Below, piece after piece: positions 47,894 through 56,367 of a stretch of 64,000 nucleotides of DNA (positions are counted from its first letter, which is position 1; each line of letters opens with the position of its first letter). Origin of the DNA: Ilumatobacter sp. GTDB lineage: Bacteria > Actinomycetota > Acidimicrobiia > Acidimicrobiales > Ilumatobacteraceae. Where the stretch lies: positions 186,001 to 250,000 of the forward strand of contig JABJAB010000044.1 in assembly GCA_018666235.1 (NCBI GenBank). The letters run 5' to 3'. The position numbers were made by a program, and so were the translations under genes. The notes below the pieces were generated by a model. It was not told the origin of the DNA. It saw nothing but the letters and a program-made list of their open reading frames with translations, and did not search any database.

Positions 47894-48517
47894 TCAGTCC
47901 AACGTGAGGTCGTGTTGATACGACTTTTCGAGTGTGGTGCGCATCCGGTCGCCCTCCAGGCCCAACTGGGTGCTCGCAATTTCGGCGAGATCAGGCGTTG
48001 CGGCATGTCCGACCCACGACTCGACGTTCCACACTTCGCCACGACGGAAGGCCTTGGCGCAGTGCACGTAGAGTTCCGCCACCTCAACGACGATTGCAAG
48101 CTTGGGCCGACGCAGTTCGGTCGTGAAGCTGTCCAGCACGGACGAGTCAGTCGTGAGCATCGCTGGACCTTTGATGCGGAGTGTCTCGTCCTTGCCCGGC
48201 ATCACCAACAGCAGTCCCACGTACGGATGTCTCACGATGTTTTCGAGGCTGTCGAGCCGATTGTTGCCGTTCAGGTCAGGAATCGCGACGTGGCGGTCGT
48301 CAAGTCGTTGGACGAAGCCGGGCGGACCACCGCGCGGTGACGTATCAATGGATCCCGCGCCGTCAGTGGTCGAGATGACCACGAATGGGCAGCGGTCGAC
48401 GAACGCTGCGGACGACTCGTCGATCGTGTCAAACACTTTGTTCGCAGCAACGGCGCTCGGCTCGCGATACATCTCGCGCAATCCATCGATGTCGTTGATG
48501 CGGTTCATGATCTCCAT
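47894..48517 (-). CDS. PPOX-type FMN-dependent flavoprotein (MSMEG_1061-like)
   Basis: The 207-residue protein is of the pyridoxamine-phosphate-oxidase-like group: FVVISTTDGAGSIDTSPRGGPPGFVQ, GNNRLDSLENIVRHPYVGLLLVMPG and a C-terminal HCAKAFRRGEVW. Such proteins bind FMN, possibly also F420 or haem, and act in redox or detoxification. It converges with mftC, so co-regulation is not implied. Confidence 0.8.
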   Translation of the reverse strand: MEIMNRINDIDGLREMYREPSAVAANKVFDTIDESSAAFVDRCPFVVISTTDGAGSIDTSPRGGPPGFVQRLDDRHVAIPDLNGNNRLDSLENIVRHPYVGLLLVMPGKDETLRIKGPAMLTTDSSVLDSFTTELRRPKLAIVVEVAELYVHCAKAFRRGEVWNVESWVGHAATPDLAEIASTQLGLEGDRMRTTLEKSYQHDLTLD

Positions 48518-48556
48518 CTGCTGAGCTTCTCACAGCGGCTGGCCCTCCGAGGGGCG

Positions 48557-50500
48557 TCAGGGAGCGATGACCGCCGGCGGGGCATCGTCGGTGACGAACT
48601 CGACCTGCTGCACTGCCCGGGTCATCGCGACGTACAGCAGGCGGGCGCCGCGCGGCGTGGGAGTGCTGCCACCCTCGTGCAGGATGGCGTGCGGGTTGAC
48701 GACGATCACCCCATCGAATTCGAGGCCTTTCACAGCTTCCGGGCCGAAGATCGGAATCTGGCTGCGGTCCAACTCATGCACGTGATCGGTCGCGCTCAGA
48801 TCATGTTGGGCAAGTGCAGTCGCAATGGCATCGTGCAGTTCGAGGGGGGCGACAACACCGGTGTTCCTGTGGCGTGACTTCATCGCCACAACGGCTGCGG
48901 CGGTCGCAGCCGGTAACTCCGTCGAGGCGCTGCGGTGCCAACTCGGCGCTGCCCCGGCGAGGCGCACGCTTCTACTCTCGGTGGCGTCAACAGCGGTGAG
49001 TGGCAGGAGACGATTCGCCACCGTGAGGATCGGTTCAGGCACGCGGTAGCCGATGGTGAGATCGGCAATCGTGCCATTGGTTCCGGCCGGACCAAGGTGG
49101 GCGAAGACCTCGGACCATTGTTCCTGGCCCGCAGGCGTCGTCGATTGAGCAACGTCGCCGACGAGCGTCATCGAGGTCGACGGGCTGCGACGACCGATCA
49201 CGCGCAACGCCACAGCGGAGTGATCCTGAGCCTCGTCGACAATCACGTGCCCATAGGTGAAGGGCGACCCGTTCAGGAGCGAGTTCGCTTCGTCGATGAG
49301 TAGTTGGTCGGCGCTCGTCCAAGCGCGCTTCTTTCCTTTCGGGCCGGCCACCATGTTGTCGACGAGTTTGGTCGGCTTCTGCGTTGGCCACGCCTTGTTG
49401 ATGGCCGTCTTCAGCGGGCCCGCGCTCGACCACGCTGCGTCCTCTCCGGTTCGTTGCAGGAGCGCTCGTTTCGCCAGAGCCGTGACACGAACACGCCGCT
49501 CGTTGATGGGACTCGTCCCGCCCTTCGCAGTCTCGAGCCAGGTTGAGATCTCATCGACGGTGAAGATGTGATTGCGTGCACCGATCGGCACGGCAACGTC
49601 GTCGGGCGGTGGCTGAATCGCGGCGAGCGCAGCCGTTTCTAGGTCGCCCAGCCGGTCGGCGGAACCCTTCCAACGTGCTGACTCGACGTCGTCGACCAGG
49701 GTGACCTCGACACGCGGGATACAGAGATCGTCGATTGTCGATTGACGAACGCTGCGCTCGCCGAGTGACGGCAACACGTTGCCGATGTAATCGAGGAACG
49801 CCCGGTTCGGGCCGACAACGAGCACCCCGTCGCGTGCGAGACGACCGCGATGTTCGAACATGAGATAGGCGGCACGGTGCAGTGCGACAGCGGTCTTGCC
49901 GGTTCCTGGCCCGCCCTGCACGATGAGGACCTGATCCATGTCGGAGCGGATAACGACGTCCTGTTCGCCCTGAATCGTGGCGACGATTTCGCGCATCTCA
50001 CCACTGCGCTCGGCACCGATCTCAGCGAGTACCGGGTCAGGGATGCCACCGGCGACGTCGCTCCCGTCAGGGTCATCGAGTTGTTCGTCGAGATACGCGA
50101 TGAGTTCGCCGTCGTCCAGCGTGAACCGACGCCGAAAATCAACACCGAGCGCGTCGACCGCAGTCGCGCGGTAAAACGGCGCGGCAATCGGGGCACGCCA
50201 ATCGACGACCACGGGGTCATGGTTGTCGTCCTCGATGTGCCGTCGGCCGACGTACCACCGGTCGACACCGCCGCGATCGTCCCCACAGTCGATTCTTCCG
50301 AAGAAGTCGCCAGCACCGGGCCCACCAAGATCCTCAATGGCATCGGCGACGGTGACTTCGATGTATTCCTTCGTGATCTCATCAGCCGCGCTCTCAGGAT
50401 CGACTGCGGAAAGCCGCTCAACCATCCGACTCCGCGACTGTCGCGAGAAGGCGAGGTGGGCCTGCTCCGCGGCGAGATCGGGAAACAGTTCGGCGTCCAC
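48557..50500 (-). CDS. HelD-like superfamily 1 helicase/ATPase
   Basis: The 647-residue protein has Walker A GGPGTGKTAVALHRAAYL, Walker B/Q region VIVDEAQDHS, and SF1 motifs GDVAQSTTPAGQEQW and YVAMTRAVQQVE. An N-terminal helical arm (AAEQAHLAFSRQSRSRMVERL) and VVVDWRAPIAAPFY match HelD proteins, which remove stalled RNA polymerase. GTG 50500 is preferred to GTG 50536 because a TAGCGT box lies 10 nt upstream. It is divergent from plsY. Confidence 0.8.
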   Translation of the reverse strand: MDAELFPDLAAEQAHLAFSRQSRSRMVERLSAVDPESAADEITKEYIEVTVADAIEDLGGPGAGDFFGRIDCGDDRGGVDRWYVGRRHIEDDNHDPVVVDWRAPIAAPFYRATAVDALGVDFRRRFTLDDGELIAYLDEQLDDPDGSDVAGGIPDPVLAEIGAERSGEMREIVATIQGEQDVVIRSDMDQVLIVQGGPGTGKTAVALHRAAYLMFEHRGRLARDGVLVVGPNRAFLDYIGNVLPSLGERSVRQSTIDDLCIPRVEVTLVDDVESARWKGSADRLGDLETAALAAIQPPPDDVAVPIGARNHIFTVDEISTWLETAKGGTSPINERRVRVTALAKRALLQRTGEDAAWSSAGPLKTAINKAWPTQKPTKLVDNMVAGPKGKKRAWTSADQLLIDEANSLLNGSPFTYGHVIVDEAQDHSAVALRVIGRRSPSTSMTLVGDVAQSTTPAGQEQWSEVFAHLGPAGTNGTIADLTIGYRVPEPILTVANRLLPLTAVDATESRSVRLAGAAPSWHRSASTELPAATAAAVVAMKSRHRNTGVVAPLELHDAIATALAQHDLSATDHVHELDRSQIPIFGPEAVKGLEFDGVIVVNPHAILHEGGSTPTPRGARLLYVAMTRAVQQVEFVTDDAPPAVIAP

Positions 50501-50616
50501 AGGGCAAGCGACGCTACCCGATCCCATCATCGGCACCCTCCCACCCTTCGGCGGTCGACAGTGAGGTGTGAGCCGGGTCGCGGGATCCGACGGCGGACGT
50601 GCAAAGATCCCGCACT

Positions 50617-51216
50617 GTGTTGGCGGTACTGCTCATCATCGTGTCGTACGTGCTGGGCACGTTCCCCAGCGCGATCCTCATTGCGCGCGCCAACGGCATC
50701 GAGATCTCTTCCTTCGGCTCGGGCAACCCGGGAGCGTCGAATGTCACTCGCGCCCTCGGTTGGAGGAAAGGCATCTGGGTCTACATCCTCGACGCGCTCA
50801 AGGCTGCAATCGCCACTGGTCTCGGGCTTGGCATGGGGTTCGACTGGGCTGGCACGGGTCGCCCGCTTGCCTACGCCTGTGCCGCAGCGGCGATTCTCGG
50901 CCACATGTTTCCGGTCTTCCGCCACTTCAAAGGCGGCAAAGGTGTGGCGTGCGGGTCCGGCGTGATCATGGTGTTACAGCCGGTGCTCGGCCTCGCCATT
51001 CCGGTGGTGTGGTGGACCATCAGCAAAGTCACCGGCAAAGCCGCCGTCGGGTCGATTGTGACCGTTGCTCTGGTTCCCCTCGGGCTCGCATTGCTCGGAC
51101 GGCCGGCCTGGGAGTTCGTTGCGACGGCCGGATTGTCGGCGCTCATCCTTGTCAAACACTGGCGAAACTTCGGCCGGCTAATTCGGCGCGAAGAACCCTC
51201 GCTCCGCGACACTTAG
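50617..51216 (+). CDS. plsY: Glycerol-3-phosphate acyltransferase PlsY
   Basis: The 199-residue membrane enzyme adds an acyl chain from acyl-phosphate to glycerol-3-phosphate. It has the PlsY motifs GSGNPGASNVTRALGW, GHMFPVFRHFKGGKGVA and KHWRNFGRLIRREE. GTG 50617 is preferred because the protein then starts with the first membrane helix (LAVLLIIVSYVLGTFPSA). It is followed by the OYE-type oxidoreductase after 3 nt. Confidence 0.9.
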   Translation: MLAVLLIIVSYVLGTFPSAILIARANGIEISSFGSGNPGASNVTRALGWRKGIWVYILDALKAAIATGLGLGMGFDWAGTGRPLAYACAAAAILGHMFPVFRHFKGGKGVACGSGVIMVLQPVLGLAIPVVWWTISKVTGKAAVGSIVTVALVPLGLALLGRPAWEFVATAGLSALILVKHWRNFGRLIRREEPSLRDT

Positions 51217-51219
51217 CAC

Positions 51220-53118
51220 GTGATGCAACTGCTCTCACCGCTCCACATCGGCGATCGCACGGCTCCCAGCCGAGTGATGTTCGGTCCCCACGTCACCAAT
51301 CTCGGCGCGGACGACCGCAGCCTGACCCGTCGGCACACCGCGTACTACGAGCGGCGCGCCAGCGGCGGCGCCGGCATCGTGGTCGTCGAAGGCGCCTCGG
51401 TCCACCCGAGCGACTGGCCGTACGAGCGCGCACCCCTGGCCGCAGAGTGCACGGACGGGTGGTCAGCAATTGCCGCCGCCGTGCAGGCTCACGGCGCGCT
51501 GGCCGTTGCCTCCCTTGACCACGCGGGCGGGCAAGGATCCTCGGCATACAGCCAGGCGCCCCTCTGGGCGCCGTCGCGTGTCCCCGAGGTGAACGCCCGC
51601 GAGGTGCCGAAGTGGATGGAGGCCGATGACATAGACGCAGTCATCGCCGGTTTCGTGGCCGGTTCGGCTCGCGCCTGTGCTGCGGGAATGGACGGCGTCG
51701 AGATCAATGCCGGTCAGCACAGTCTCGTTCGCCAGTTCATGTCTGGGCTGACCAACCATCGCGACGATGAGTGGGGGACGGACAAACTGCACTTTGCGCG
51801 CCGAGTGATCGAAGCCATCCGGGCAGGCGGCCTCAGCGAAGGATGCGTCCTCGGACTGCGGCTCTCTTGCGATGAGCTCGCCCCGTGGGCCGGCATCACC
51901 CCTGAGATGGCTCCGGCCATCGCGGTCGAACTGGCCGCCGCCGGCCTCGACTACCTCGTCGTCACACGTGGCTCAATCTATTCGGTCGAGAAGACGCGAC
52001 CCGATTTCCATGAGGGCACCGGATTCAACATCGAGGTGTGCCGTGCGGTACGCGCTGCGCTCCGTGCTGCGGGGCACGAAATCCCCGTCTTTCTCCAAGG
52101 GTCGATCGTCGAGTTCGGCCAGGCCGAATGGGCGCTGGGCGGCTACGACGACGATGCGCTCGCCGATGGCATCGAGATGACGCGGGCACAGATCGCTGAC
52201 CCCGACCTCGTCACGAAGTTGCGCCACGACGCGGGCGACCAGGTCCGGCCGTGCACTCGCTGCAACCAAACCTGCCAAGTGCGCGACGCACGAAATCCGA
52301 TCGTCACCTGCGTCGGTGAACCGACAAGCGGCCGCGAGACCGAAGACCCTGACTGGTACGAACCGACATCGTCGCCGCAGACCGTCAACGTCATCGGCGC
52401 AGGGCCGGCCGGCCTCGAAGCGGCTCGTGTTGCACTGTTGCGTGGACACCGAGTCCAGCTCATCGAACGCTCCGACGCTCTTGGTGGGGCCGCCGCAGTC
52501 GCTGGTCCTCACGGCGAACTGATCGAGTGGTATCGACGTGAGCACGAGCGACTCGGCACGCCGATCCACACGGGCGTGATGAGCTTGGACGACGACCCCA
52601 ACGCGGTGTGGGTGCAGTGCACCGGAGGCCAGCCCGGACGGCGTGACTATTCGGTCGCCGACGATGCCGTGCCACTCCTTGACGTCCTTGACGTCCGGCG
52701 TGGCGCTGAACTGCCAGAGGGAATCATCGTGCTGCTCGACTTGATCGGCGGACCGATTGCCGTCTCGCTTGCCGAGGAACTTGGGGACCGCGCGGTGCTG
52801 GTGACCCAGGACAACATTGCCGGCAACGAATTGTCTCGCACCGGCGACCTGGCCCCCGCCAACTCACGCCTCGCTCAGCAGGGCGTCACTATCGAGCGAC
52901 GTTCCATCGTTCGTGCGATCACGGCCGAGGGCGCAGTACTCGAAGATCGTTTCAACGGTGAGCGTCGCACGATCGCCTGCGCAGCCGTTGTCGATTGCGG
53001 ATTTCGGCTCCCGACCGACCCGATCGATGGGGTGGCGCTGCGCGCCGGCGACGCGGTGGCGCCACGAACCGTGCACGAAGCGATCCTCGAAGCCCGCCGC
53101 GTCGCCCACTCGATCTAA
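51220..53118 (+). CDS. FadH/OYE-type flavin oxidoreductase, mycofactocin-associated type
   Basis: The 632-residue protein joins an N-terminal Old Yellow Enzyme barrel (RVMFGPHVTNLGADDRSLTRRHTAYY) with a four-Cys iron-sulfur site (CTRCNQTCQVRDARNPIVTC) and a C-terminal FAD domain (VNVIGAGPAGLEAARVALLRGH). It resembles the FadH/OYE oxidoreductases that co-occur with mycofactocin. The substrate is unknown. The usual OYE active-site His-Asn/His pair is not obvious. It follows plsY by 3 nt. Confidence 0.75.
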   Translation: MMQLLSPLHIGDRTAPSRVMFGPHVTNLGADDRSLTRRHTAYYERRASGGAGIVVVEGASVHPSDWPYERAPLAAECTDGWSAIAAAVQAHGALAVASLDHAGGQGSSAYSQAPLWAPSRVPEVNAREVPKWMEADDIDAVIAGFVAGSARACAAGMDGVEINAGQHSLVRQFMSGLTNHRDDEWGTDKLHFARRVIEAIRAGGLSEGCVLGLRLSCDELAPWAGITPEMAPAIAVELAAAGLDYLVVTRGSIYSVEKTRPDFHEGTGFNIEVCRAVRAALRAAGHEIPVFLQGSIVEFGQAEWALGGYDDDALADGIEMTRAQIADPDLVTKLRHDAGDQVRPCTRCNQTCQVRDARNPIVTCVGEPTSGRETEDPDWYEPTSSPQTVNVIGAGPAGLEAARVALLRGHRVQLIERSDALGGAAAVAGPHGELIEWYRREHERLGTPIHTGVMSLDDDPNAVWVQCTGGQPGRRDYSVADDAVPLLDVLDVRRGAELPEGIIVLLDLIGGPIAVSLAEELGDRAVLVTQDNIAGNELSRTGDLAPANSRLAQQGVTIERRSIVRAITAEGAVLEDRFNGERRTIACAAVVDCGFRLPTDPIDGVALRAGDAVAPRTVHEAILEARRVAHSI

Positions 53119-53129
53119 CAACGCCCGTT

Positions 53130-53173
53130 TGCGTCCGGATTTCTGCGGACCGGTCCGCAGAAATCCGGACGCA
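53130..53173. terminator. 44-bp perfect palindrome between convergent genes
   Basis: Bases 53130-53151 and 53152-53173 are exact reverse complements with no spacer; the outer arm begins TGCGTCCGG and the centre is GGACCGGTCC. With one G-T pair the stem extends to 53127-53176. It lies between converging stops at 53118 and 53183, so it is probably a bidirectional terminator. Confidence 0.85.
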
Positions 53174-53182
53174 GACGACGTC

Positions 53183-54175
53183 TCAGGCGGGAACGCCGTC
53201 GGCGGCAAAGAGCGCCGGCCAGCCACCGGTGTGGACAAAGACCACATCGCTGTTGCCAAAGCGTCCCTCGTCCGCCAGGCCGAGCGCACCGGACAGACCC
53301 TTGCCCGAGTAGGTCCGGTCGAGCAGCCATCCGCCGTTCGTTGCCGCCCAACGGATCGCCTCATCGCCCGCCTCGGTCGGCACGGCGTAGTCGTCGCCAA
53401 TCCATCGGATGTCGACTTCGACATCGGCCGGATCGACCCGGACATCGGGCAACTGCATCAGGTCCAGCGTCTCATTGGCCAGCTCTGCCACGTCGGGCCT
53501 GCCAATGTTCACTCCCTTGGCCACGCCGATACCGATGACGTCGGGCACGACCCGACCAGCGGCAATGAGCGCGGCCCGTCCGGCAAGCATGCCTGCATGC
53601 GTGCCACCGCTGGAGGAGGTGAACACCACCGTGGAGGGCATCATGAGTCGGTCAGCGCACTGATCGACCAGTTCAACGAAACCGGCCGCGTACCCGAGCG
53701 CACCAATGGCAGTGCTGCCGCCGATCGGAATCGAGTACGGCTCGAGCCCCCCGTCCGCGAGCTGGTTGGTCAGCGCCTCGCGCGCAATTTCCAGTTCGCC
53801 CCAGTGACTCTCGGCGGCGCCGGTGAAGTGCAGCTGTGCCCCGAACAGCGACGACAACAGCTGATTACCGGTCGCCGTCTCAGGTTCATCACCCGCCAGA
53901 ATCAGGTGGACTTCCATGCCGAGTCGGGCCCCAGCTGCAGCGGTCATTCGACAGTGATTCGACTGGGCAGCGCCGACGGTCACCAGCGCTCGGGCGCCGA
54001 CACGCTGGGCATCACCACACAGGAATTCGAGCTTGCGAGCCTTGTTGCCACCCCCACCCAGGCCAGTCAGATCATCCCTTTTCACCCAGAGTCGAGCGCC
54101 ACCACCGACGATCGGGCCCCGCTCGAGCGCGGTCGGAGTCGTCGCAAGGGAGGCTCTGTCGAGGTGCTCGAACAT
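53183..54175 (-). CDS. D-cysteine desulfhydrase / ACC deaminase-like PLP enzyme
   Basis: The 330-residue protein has the fold-type II PLP site LGGGGNKARKLEFL with Lys45, then GAAQSNHCRMTAAAGARLG and SSSGGTHAGMLAG. These belong to the group of D-cysteine desulfhydrase and ACC deaminase; the residues that separate the two are not decisive here. ATG 54175 is preferred over upstream starts because a TAGCAT box lies 7 nt upstream. It shares promoter bases with the divergent ung gene. Confidence 0.8.
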   Translation of the reverse strand: MFEHLDRASLATTPTALERGPIVGGGARLWVKRDDLTGLGGGGNKARKLEFLCGDAQRVGARALVTVGAAQSNHCRMTAAAGARLGMEVHLILAGDEPETATGNQLLSSLFGAQLHFTGAAESHWGELEIAREALTNQLADGGLEPYSIPIGGSTAIGALGYAAGFVELVDQCADRLMMPSTVVFTSSSGGTHAGMLAGRAALIAAGRVVPDVIGIGVAKGVNIGRPDVAELANETLDLMQLPDVRVDPADVEVDIRWIGDDYAVPTEAGDEAIRWAATNGGWLLDRTYSGKGLSGALGLADEGRFGNSDVVFVHTGGWPALFAADGVPA

Positions 54176-54181
54176 GACTGG

Positions 54182-54188
54182 CATGCTA
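54182..54188. promoter_or_regulatory. Overlapping divergent -10-like boxes
   Basis: On the plus strand CATGCT (54182-54187) lies 8 nt before ung. On the minus strand TAGCAT (54188-54183) lies 7 nt before the PLP enzyme. Both boxes share the same bases, so the two promoters should compete. Confidence 0.5.
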
Positions 54189-54195
54189 GGCACAC

Positions 54196-54894
54196 ATGTC
54201 AATGACCACGGACTGGAACCCGCTACTACGTGATGAATTCTCGAAGCCCTACTGGGTCGACCTGCAGGCGTTCATCGCTGAAGAACGCGCTGAGCACTCG
54301 GTGTACCCGCCTCACGACGAGGTGTTCGCCGCACTGCGCCTGACGCAGCACAGCGACACCAAGGTGATGGTGTTGGGCCAAGACCCCTACCACGGCGCCG
54401 GCCAGGCGCACGGCCTCGCCTTCTCGGTCCGCCGAGACGTGCGCATTCCACCGTCGTTGCGGAACATCTATACAGAACTCCACGATGATCTCGGCATCCC
54501 CATCGCCGATCACGGCAACCTCGAACGTTGGGCACGACAGGGAGTGCTGCTCCTCAACACCACGCTGACCGTTCGCGCCGGCCAGGCCGCATCGCATCAG
54601 AAGCACGGCTGGGAGGAGTTCACCGATCAGGTCATCCAGACGGTCAACAAAAAGACGGAGCCCGTGGTGTTCATGCTGTGGGGCAATGCGGCACGACGCA
54701 AGGCCGACCTCATCGACGTGCAACGGCACACCGTGATCGAATCGCCACACCCCTCACCGTTCAGCGCACGCAACGGCTTCTTCGGCAGCAAGCCGTTCAG
54801 CCGGGCCAACGCTGCATTGATCGCTGCGGACCGCGAGCCGATCGATTGGCGAGTCGACGACTTGGCTGATCAGGTGCCGGAACAGGCAGACTGA
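54196..54894 (+). CDS. ung: Uracil-DNA glycosylase, family 1
   Basis: The 232-residue enzyme removes uracil from DNA. It has the catalytic GQDPYHGAGQAHGL motif (about residues 61-66) and the C-terminal HPSPFSARNGFFGS segment with His near 185. Length and start are typical. It is 6 nt before a YihY-family gene. Confidence 0.95.
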   Translation: MSMTTDWNPLLRDEFSKPYWVDLQAFIAEERAEHSVYPPHDEVFAALRLTQHSDTKVMVLGQDPYHGAGQAHGLAFSVRRDVRIPPSLRNIYTELHDDLGIPIADHGNLERWARQGVLLLNTTLTVRAGQAASHQKHGWEEFTDQVIQTVNKKTEPVVFMLWGNAARRKADLIDVQRHTVIESPHPSPFSARNGFFGSKPFSRANAALIAADREPIDWRVDDLADQVPEQAD

Positions 54895-54900
54895 CCCATC

Positions 54901-55785
54901 ATGGGATGGCAGACCAGCACGCGGGTGATGAAGGCCCGCGCGAGGAACCACACGATCGACATCATCGTCGAGATGCTCGACGGGTGGCGCCGTCATCTCT
55001 CGGGGCGCAACGCATCTCTGTTGGCCTTCTTCACGTTCCTCTCGATCTTCCCGCTCATGCTGGCGGCAACCAGCATTCTGGGACTCGTGCTTGAAGACAA
55101 TGACGAGCTCCGTAACCGGATCATCGACAGCGCTGCTGACGAGATCCCGGTCATCGGCGCCGATCTCAAGTCCGACCCCGATTCGATCAATGGTTCGCTC
55201 TGGGTCGTCGTCGTCGGCATCGCCGGCGCCCTGTGGTCGTCGACGAAGGCGTTTGTCGGACTCCAAGGCGCACTCGACGACACCTGGGAGGTTCCAGTCG
55301 ATGACCGGCACGGCATGCCAGAGCAACGCGGGCGCGCCATCGTCGGACTCCTCATCCTCGGTACCGCTCAAGTCGGCAGCATCACGATCACGGCGATCGT
55401 CAACGCAGCGAATCTCCCCGGCATCAGCCAACTCCTGGTGGCCCTCGGAACCGTGGTCGTCAACATTGTGGTGATCGCGTCCATGTATCGATTCCTGACC
55501 AGCGCCAGCCCCAGCTTTGGCGACGTGTGGCCAGGCGCGATCATGGCCGGCATTATCTTCAGCGTGCTCCACTACTTCGGGCCACGGTTGGTCGAGACGA
55601 TCACAAAGAACGCCAGCGACACCTATGGCACGTTCGCCATCGTGCTCGGCTTGATCACGTGGCTCGGCTTCGTCGCCATCGGGACGCTGATGGCCGCAGA
55701 GCTGAACGCTGCGATCGTTCGCCGCCGCAACGCAGGGCCCTACCCCACAATGGGTCCCGAGTTTGACCTTCCGATCCGAGCCTGA
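54901..55785 (+). CDS. YihY/virulence factor BrkB family membrane protein
   Basis: The 294-residue membrane protein has the YihY pattern: helices near the N-terminus (NASLLAFFTFLSIFPLMLAATSILGLVL), SLWVVVVGIAGALWSSTKAFVGLQGALDDTW and FAIVLGLITWLGFVAIGTLMAAELNA. The family function is unknown; a role as a membrane transporter or structural protein has been proposed. It is probably co-transcribed with ung, 6 nt upstream. Confidence 0.85.
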   Translation: MGWQTSTRVMKARARNHTIDIIVEMLDGWRRHLSGRNASLLAFFTFLSIFPLMLAATSILGLVLEDNDELRNRIIDSAADEIPVIGADLKSDPDSINGSLWVVVVGIAGALWSSTKAFVGLQGALDDTWEVPVDDRHGMPEQRGRAIVGLLILGTAQVGSITITAIVNAANLPGISQLLVALGTVVVNIVVIASMYRFLTSASPSFGDVWPGAIMAGIIFSVLHYFGPRLVETITKNASDTYGTFAIVLGLITWLGFVAIGTLMAAELNAAIVRRRNAGPYPTMGPEFDLPIRA

Positions 55786-55786
55786 G

Positions 55787-55813
55787 TGACGTCGGGGTCT
55801 GGCCTCGACGTCA
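55787..55813. terminator. Hairpin between YihY-family and DinB genes
   Basis: The left arm TGACGTCGGGG (55787-55797) pairs with CCTCGACGTCA (55803-55813) across a 5-nt loop, with one G-T pair. It starts right after the YihY-family stop and lies before the convergent DinB stop. Confidence 0.7.
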
Positions 55814-55827
55814 GTGACTGACGCAAC

Positions 55828-56367
55828 TCAGGCACCAACGACGAGGTAGCCGTCGATCTCAGTGAGAAGATCCGACGTCGGCCGGCTCGGGAGGGGGTGG
55901 CCCAGGTCCCTGGAGCGCACTTCGCCGATCCATTGGCTGTGCTGGTACTCGTGGTTGGTCACTGCCAGCAGGAGCCCGACGGCAATGAATTCAAGTTGCT
56001 GCGGGGCCCCGACGTCACCGCTCGCGATGTTGCCGATGCGGAGGTGGAGTCGTTCAGCAGCAGTGTTGCGGTAGCCGCGGAGGCGGGCCAGGTCGGGCAA
56101 GTCGCCGCGATCGGGCTCGGGGGTTGCGCTGTCCATCAGGCGGTCGAGCGCATCGTCGATCGGTGGCTCGGCTGCAGTGAGGTTGCGCACCATGTAATGC
56201 GACACCGCTGCTTGGTGGCCGAGATGCCAACCGATCGCACTCGAGTTCGGAGAGGGACGCCAATGCACTTCGTCCTGCGTGAGGTCCGCCCAAAGTTCGT
56301 CGGTGTAGGCAACCGCACGATCGTGTTCAACGAGCAGCTCAGCAATCGAGAAGCGAGAGGTGGTCAT
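55828..56367 (-). CDS. DinB family protein
   Basis: The 179-residue protein has the DinB four-helix pattern with metal-binding histidines in WHLGHQAAVSHY and NHEYQHSQWI. Members of this family include metal-dependent thiol transferases using mycothiol or bacillithiol. Its start overlaps the stop of the upstream amine oxidase-like gene by ATGA, so they are co-translated. Confidence 0.8.
   Translation of the reverse strand: MTTSRFSIAELLVEHDRAVAYTDELWADLTQDEVHWRPSPNSSAIGWHLGHQAAVSHYMVRNLTAAEPPIDDALDRLMDSATPEPDRGDLPDLARLRGYRNTAAERLHLRIGNIASGDVGAPQQLEFIAVGLLLAVTNHEYQHSQWIGEVRSRDLGHPLPSRPTSDLLTEIDGYLVVGA

Noticed and set aside
47894..48517. PPOX flavoprotein as part of the mycofactocin operon
   Set aside because: It is on the opposite strand and separated from mftC by a strong hairpin.
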